13,081 nt of DNA from an uncultured Bacilli bacterium (GTDB lineage Bacteria; Bacillota_I; Bacilli_A; RF39; UBA660): the NCBI GenBank assembly GCA_947629285.1, contig CANRDA010000020.1, positions 1-13,081 of the forward strand, in the 5' to 3' direction. The notes beneath the pieces are model-generated. The model made no database searches. It worked only from the letters and a program-made list of their open reading frames with translations, and was not told the DNA's origin. Position 1 is the stretch's first letter. Each line of letters opens with the position of its first letter. Shown here in pieces: positions 12,623-13,081 of the stretch. The position numbers were made by a program, and so were the translations under genes.

Positions 12623-13021
12623 ATGTATTTATTAAAAAAAGAAAACTGGTGGATATGGCTTTTATTACTATTATTTTCTGGAGGTTCATCTAGTATAGTA
12701 CTTGGCGCCTTACTTAATGTATATGACAAAAACGCTTGGTATAAAAAGTGGTATATATGGGTAATAGGTCTTATATTAATCATTCCATTTTCTGTAATGG
12801 TAATGGTATTTAATATAGATATTACAACAAAGACTGCCTGTAAATTAGGTGTAAAGGGTAGTGAAGCTTATTTATCTCCTTATATATGGATTATTCTTTT
12901 AATAATACCAATATTAGGTTGGATATGTTTTGTTGGATTACTAATTTATCTTAATATAGCAATACTTGTTAAATTGCACATTGGAAATGGCGAAAAATAT
13001 ATAGACAGTAAAAAAGAGTAA
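12623..13021 (+). CDS. Small hydrophobic membrane protein, three TM segments, unknown function
   Basis: The 132 residues are largely hydrophobic. TM segments lie at about 10-32, 43-65 and 86-117 (the last long, possibly two short helices with a break at PILGW). The first TM region is rich in Trp and Leu (NWWIWLLLLLF). The loop between TM2 and TM3 (about 66-85, ITTKTACKLGVKGSEAYLSP) is the main polar part. There are no catalytic or binding motifs I can name, and no signal-peptide cleavage site. The start is well defined, with GGTGAT at 12614-12619 three bases before the ATG. It has its own promoter, so it may be regulated apart from spoIIP, and it is followed by a possible terminator at the window end. 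I do not recognise the family. Confidence 0.75.
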   Translation: MYLLKKENWWIWLLLLLFSGGSSSIVLGALLNVYDKNAWYKKWYIWVIGLILIIPFSVMVMVFNIDITTKTACKLGVKGSEAYLSPYIWIILLIIPILGWICFVGLLIYLNIAILVKLHIGNGEKYIDSKKE

Positions 13022-13035
13022 AAATAAATAAAATG

Positions 13036-13081
13036 AAAAAATAGATAAAATTTATGGAAATGAAAAAAAATCTATTTTTTT
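13036..13081 (+). terminator. Possible terminator at the right edge
   Basis: AAAAAATAGAT (13036-13046) can pair fully with ATCTATTTTTT (13070-13080). The 23-base loop can form an inner ATTT/AAAT hairpin (13050-13053 with 13058-13061). The long loop is unusual, and the T run is part of the stem unless it continues past the edge. Alternatively an ATG at 13060 opens a frame reading MKKNLFF, which would suit a signal peptide or TM start of a gene outside the window. The two readings cannot be separated here. Confidence 0.5.

Overview
This is a very A+T-rich, gene-dense chromosomal segment of a Gram-positive-type (Firmicutes/Bacilli-like) bacterium. The evidence is a Shine-Dalgarno sequence based on GGAGGTGAT, a SpoIIP sporulation hydrolase, an LtaS-type polyglycerolphosphate synthase, a lipobox lipoprotein and short intergenic hairpin terminators. 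cmk and queH end in TGA, tryptophan is encoded by TGG and no reading frame contains an internal TGA, so the standard bacterial code applies, not the Mycoplasma code. A gut Bacilli lineage of the RF39/Mollicutes-relative kind would fit, but that placement is inference. I see no prophage, insertion sequence, CRISPR array, tRNA or rRNA.

Layout. (1) Bases 1-419: the 3' part of frr (ribosome recycling factor) and its terminator. (2) Bases 421-5436: a five-gene operon with one promoter and one terminator. It holds an AI-2E/PerM-type membrane protein, a dNMP-kinase-like P-loop kinase, cytidylate kinase (cmk), a short alanyl-tRNA synthetase (alaS) and a cysteine-rich lipoprotein. Its genes overlap or are spaced for coupled translation. 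(3) Bases 5437-9001: a 190-base A+T-rich promoter region, a membrane-anchored CPWC thioredoxin-fold protein, a weak hairpin, queH (queuosine biosynthesis) and an LtaS-family enzyme. (4) Bases 9008-10291: tcdA (tRNA t6A cyclisation) and an unrecognised 177-residue protein, closed by a bidirectional terminator. (5) Bases 10271-11178, minus strand: a CDP-alcohol phosphatidyltransferase with a long charged tail. (6) Bases 11190-11275: an apparent orphan structured RNA, two hairpins with GAAA tetraloops, the second being a terminator. (7) Bases 11275-13081: spoIIP, a coupled 110-residue one-TM protein, then a separately promoted three-TM protein and a final hairpin at the window edge.

Themes. Translation and tRNA maturation (frr, alaS, queH, tcdA) are interleaved with nucleotide kinases and cell-envelope functions (LtaS-type enzyme, phospholipid head-group transferase, SpoIIP, lipoprotein). 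The points most worth a second look are the orphan structured RNA beside spoIIP, a recurring promoter/SD geometry that predicts mRNAs starting at the SD itself, an AlaRS lacking its whole C-terminal domain but keeping the editing zinc site, and a CPWC thioredoxin-fold protein lying between two extracytoplasmic proteins with paired cysteines.
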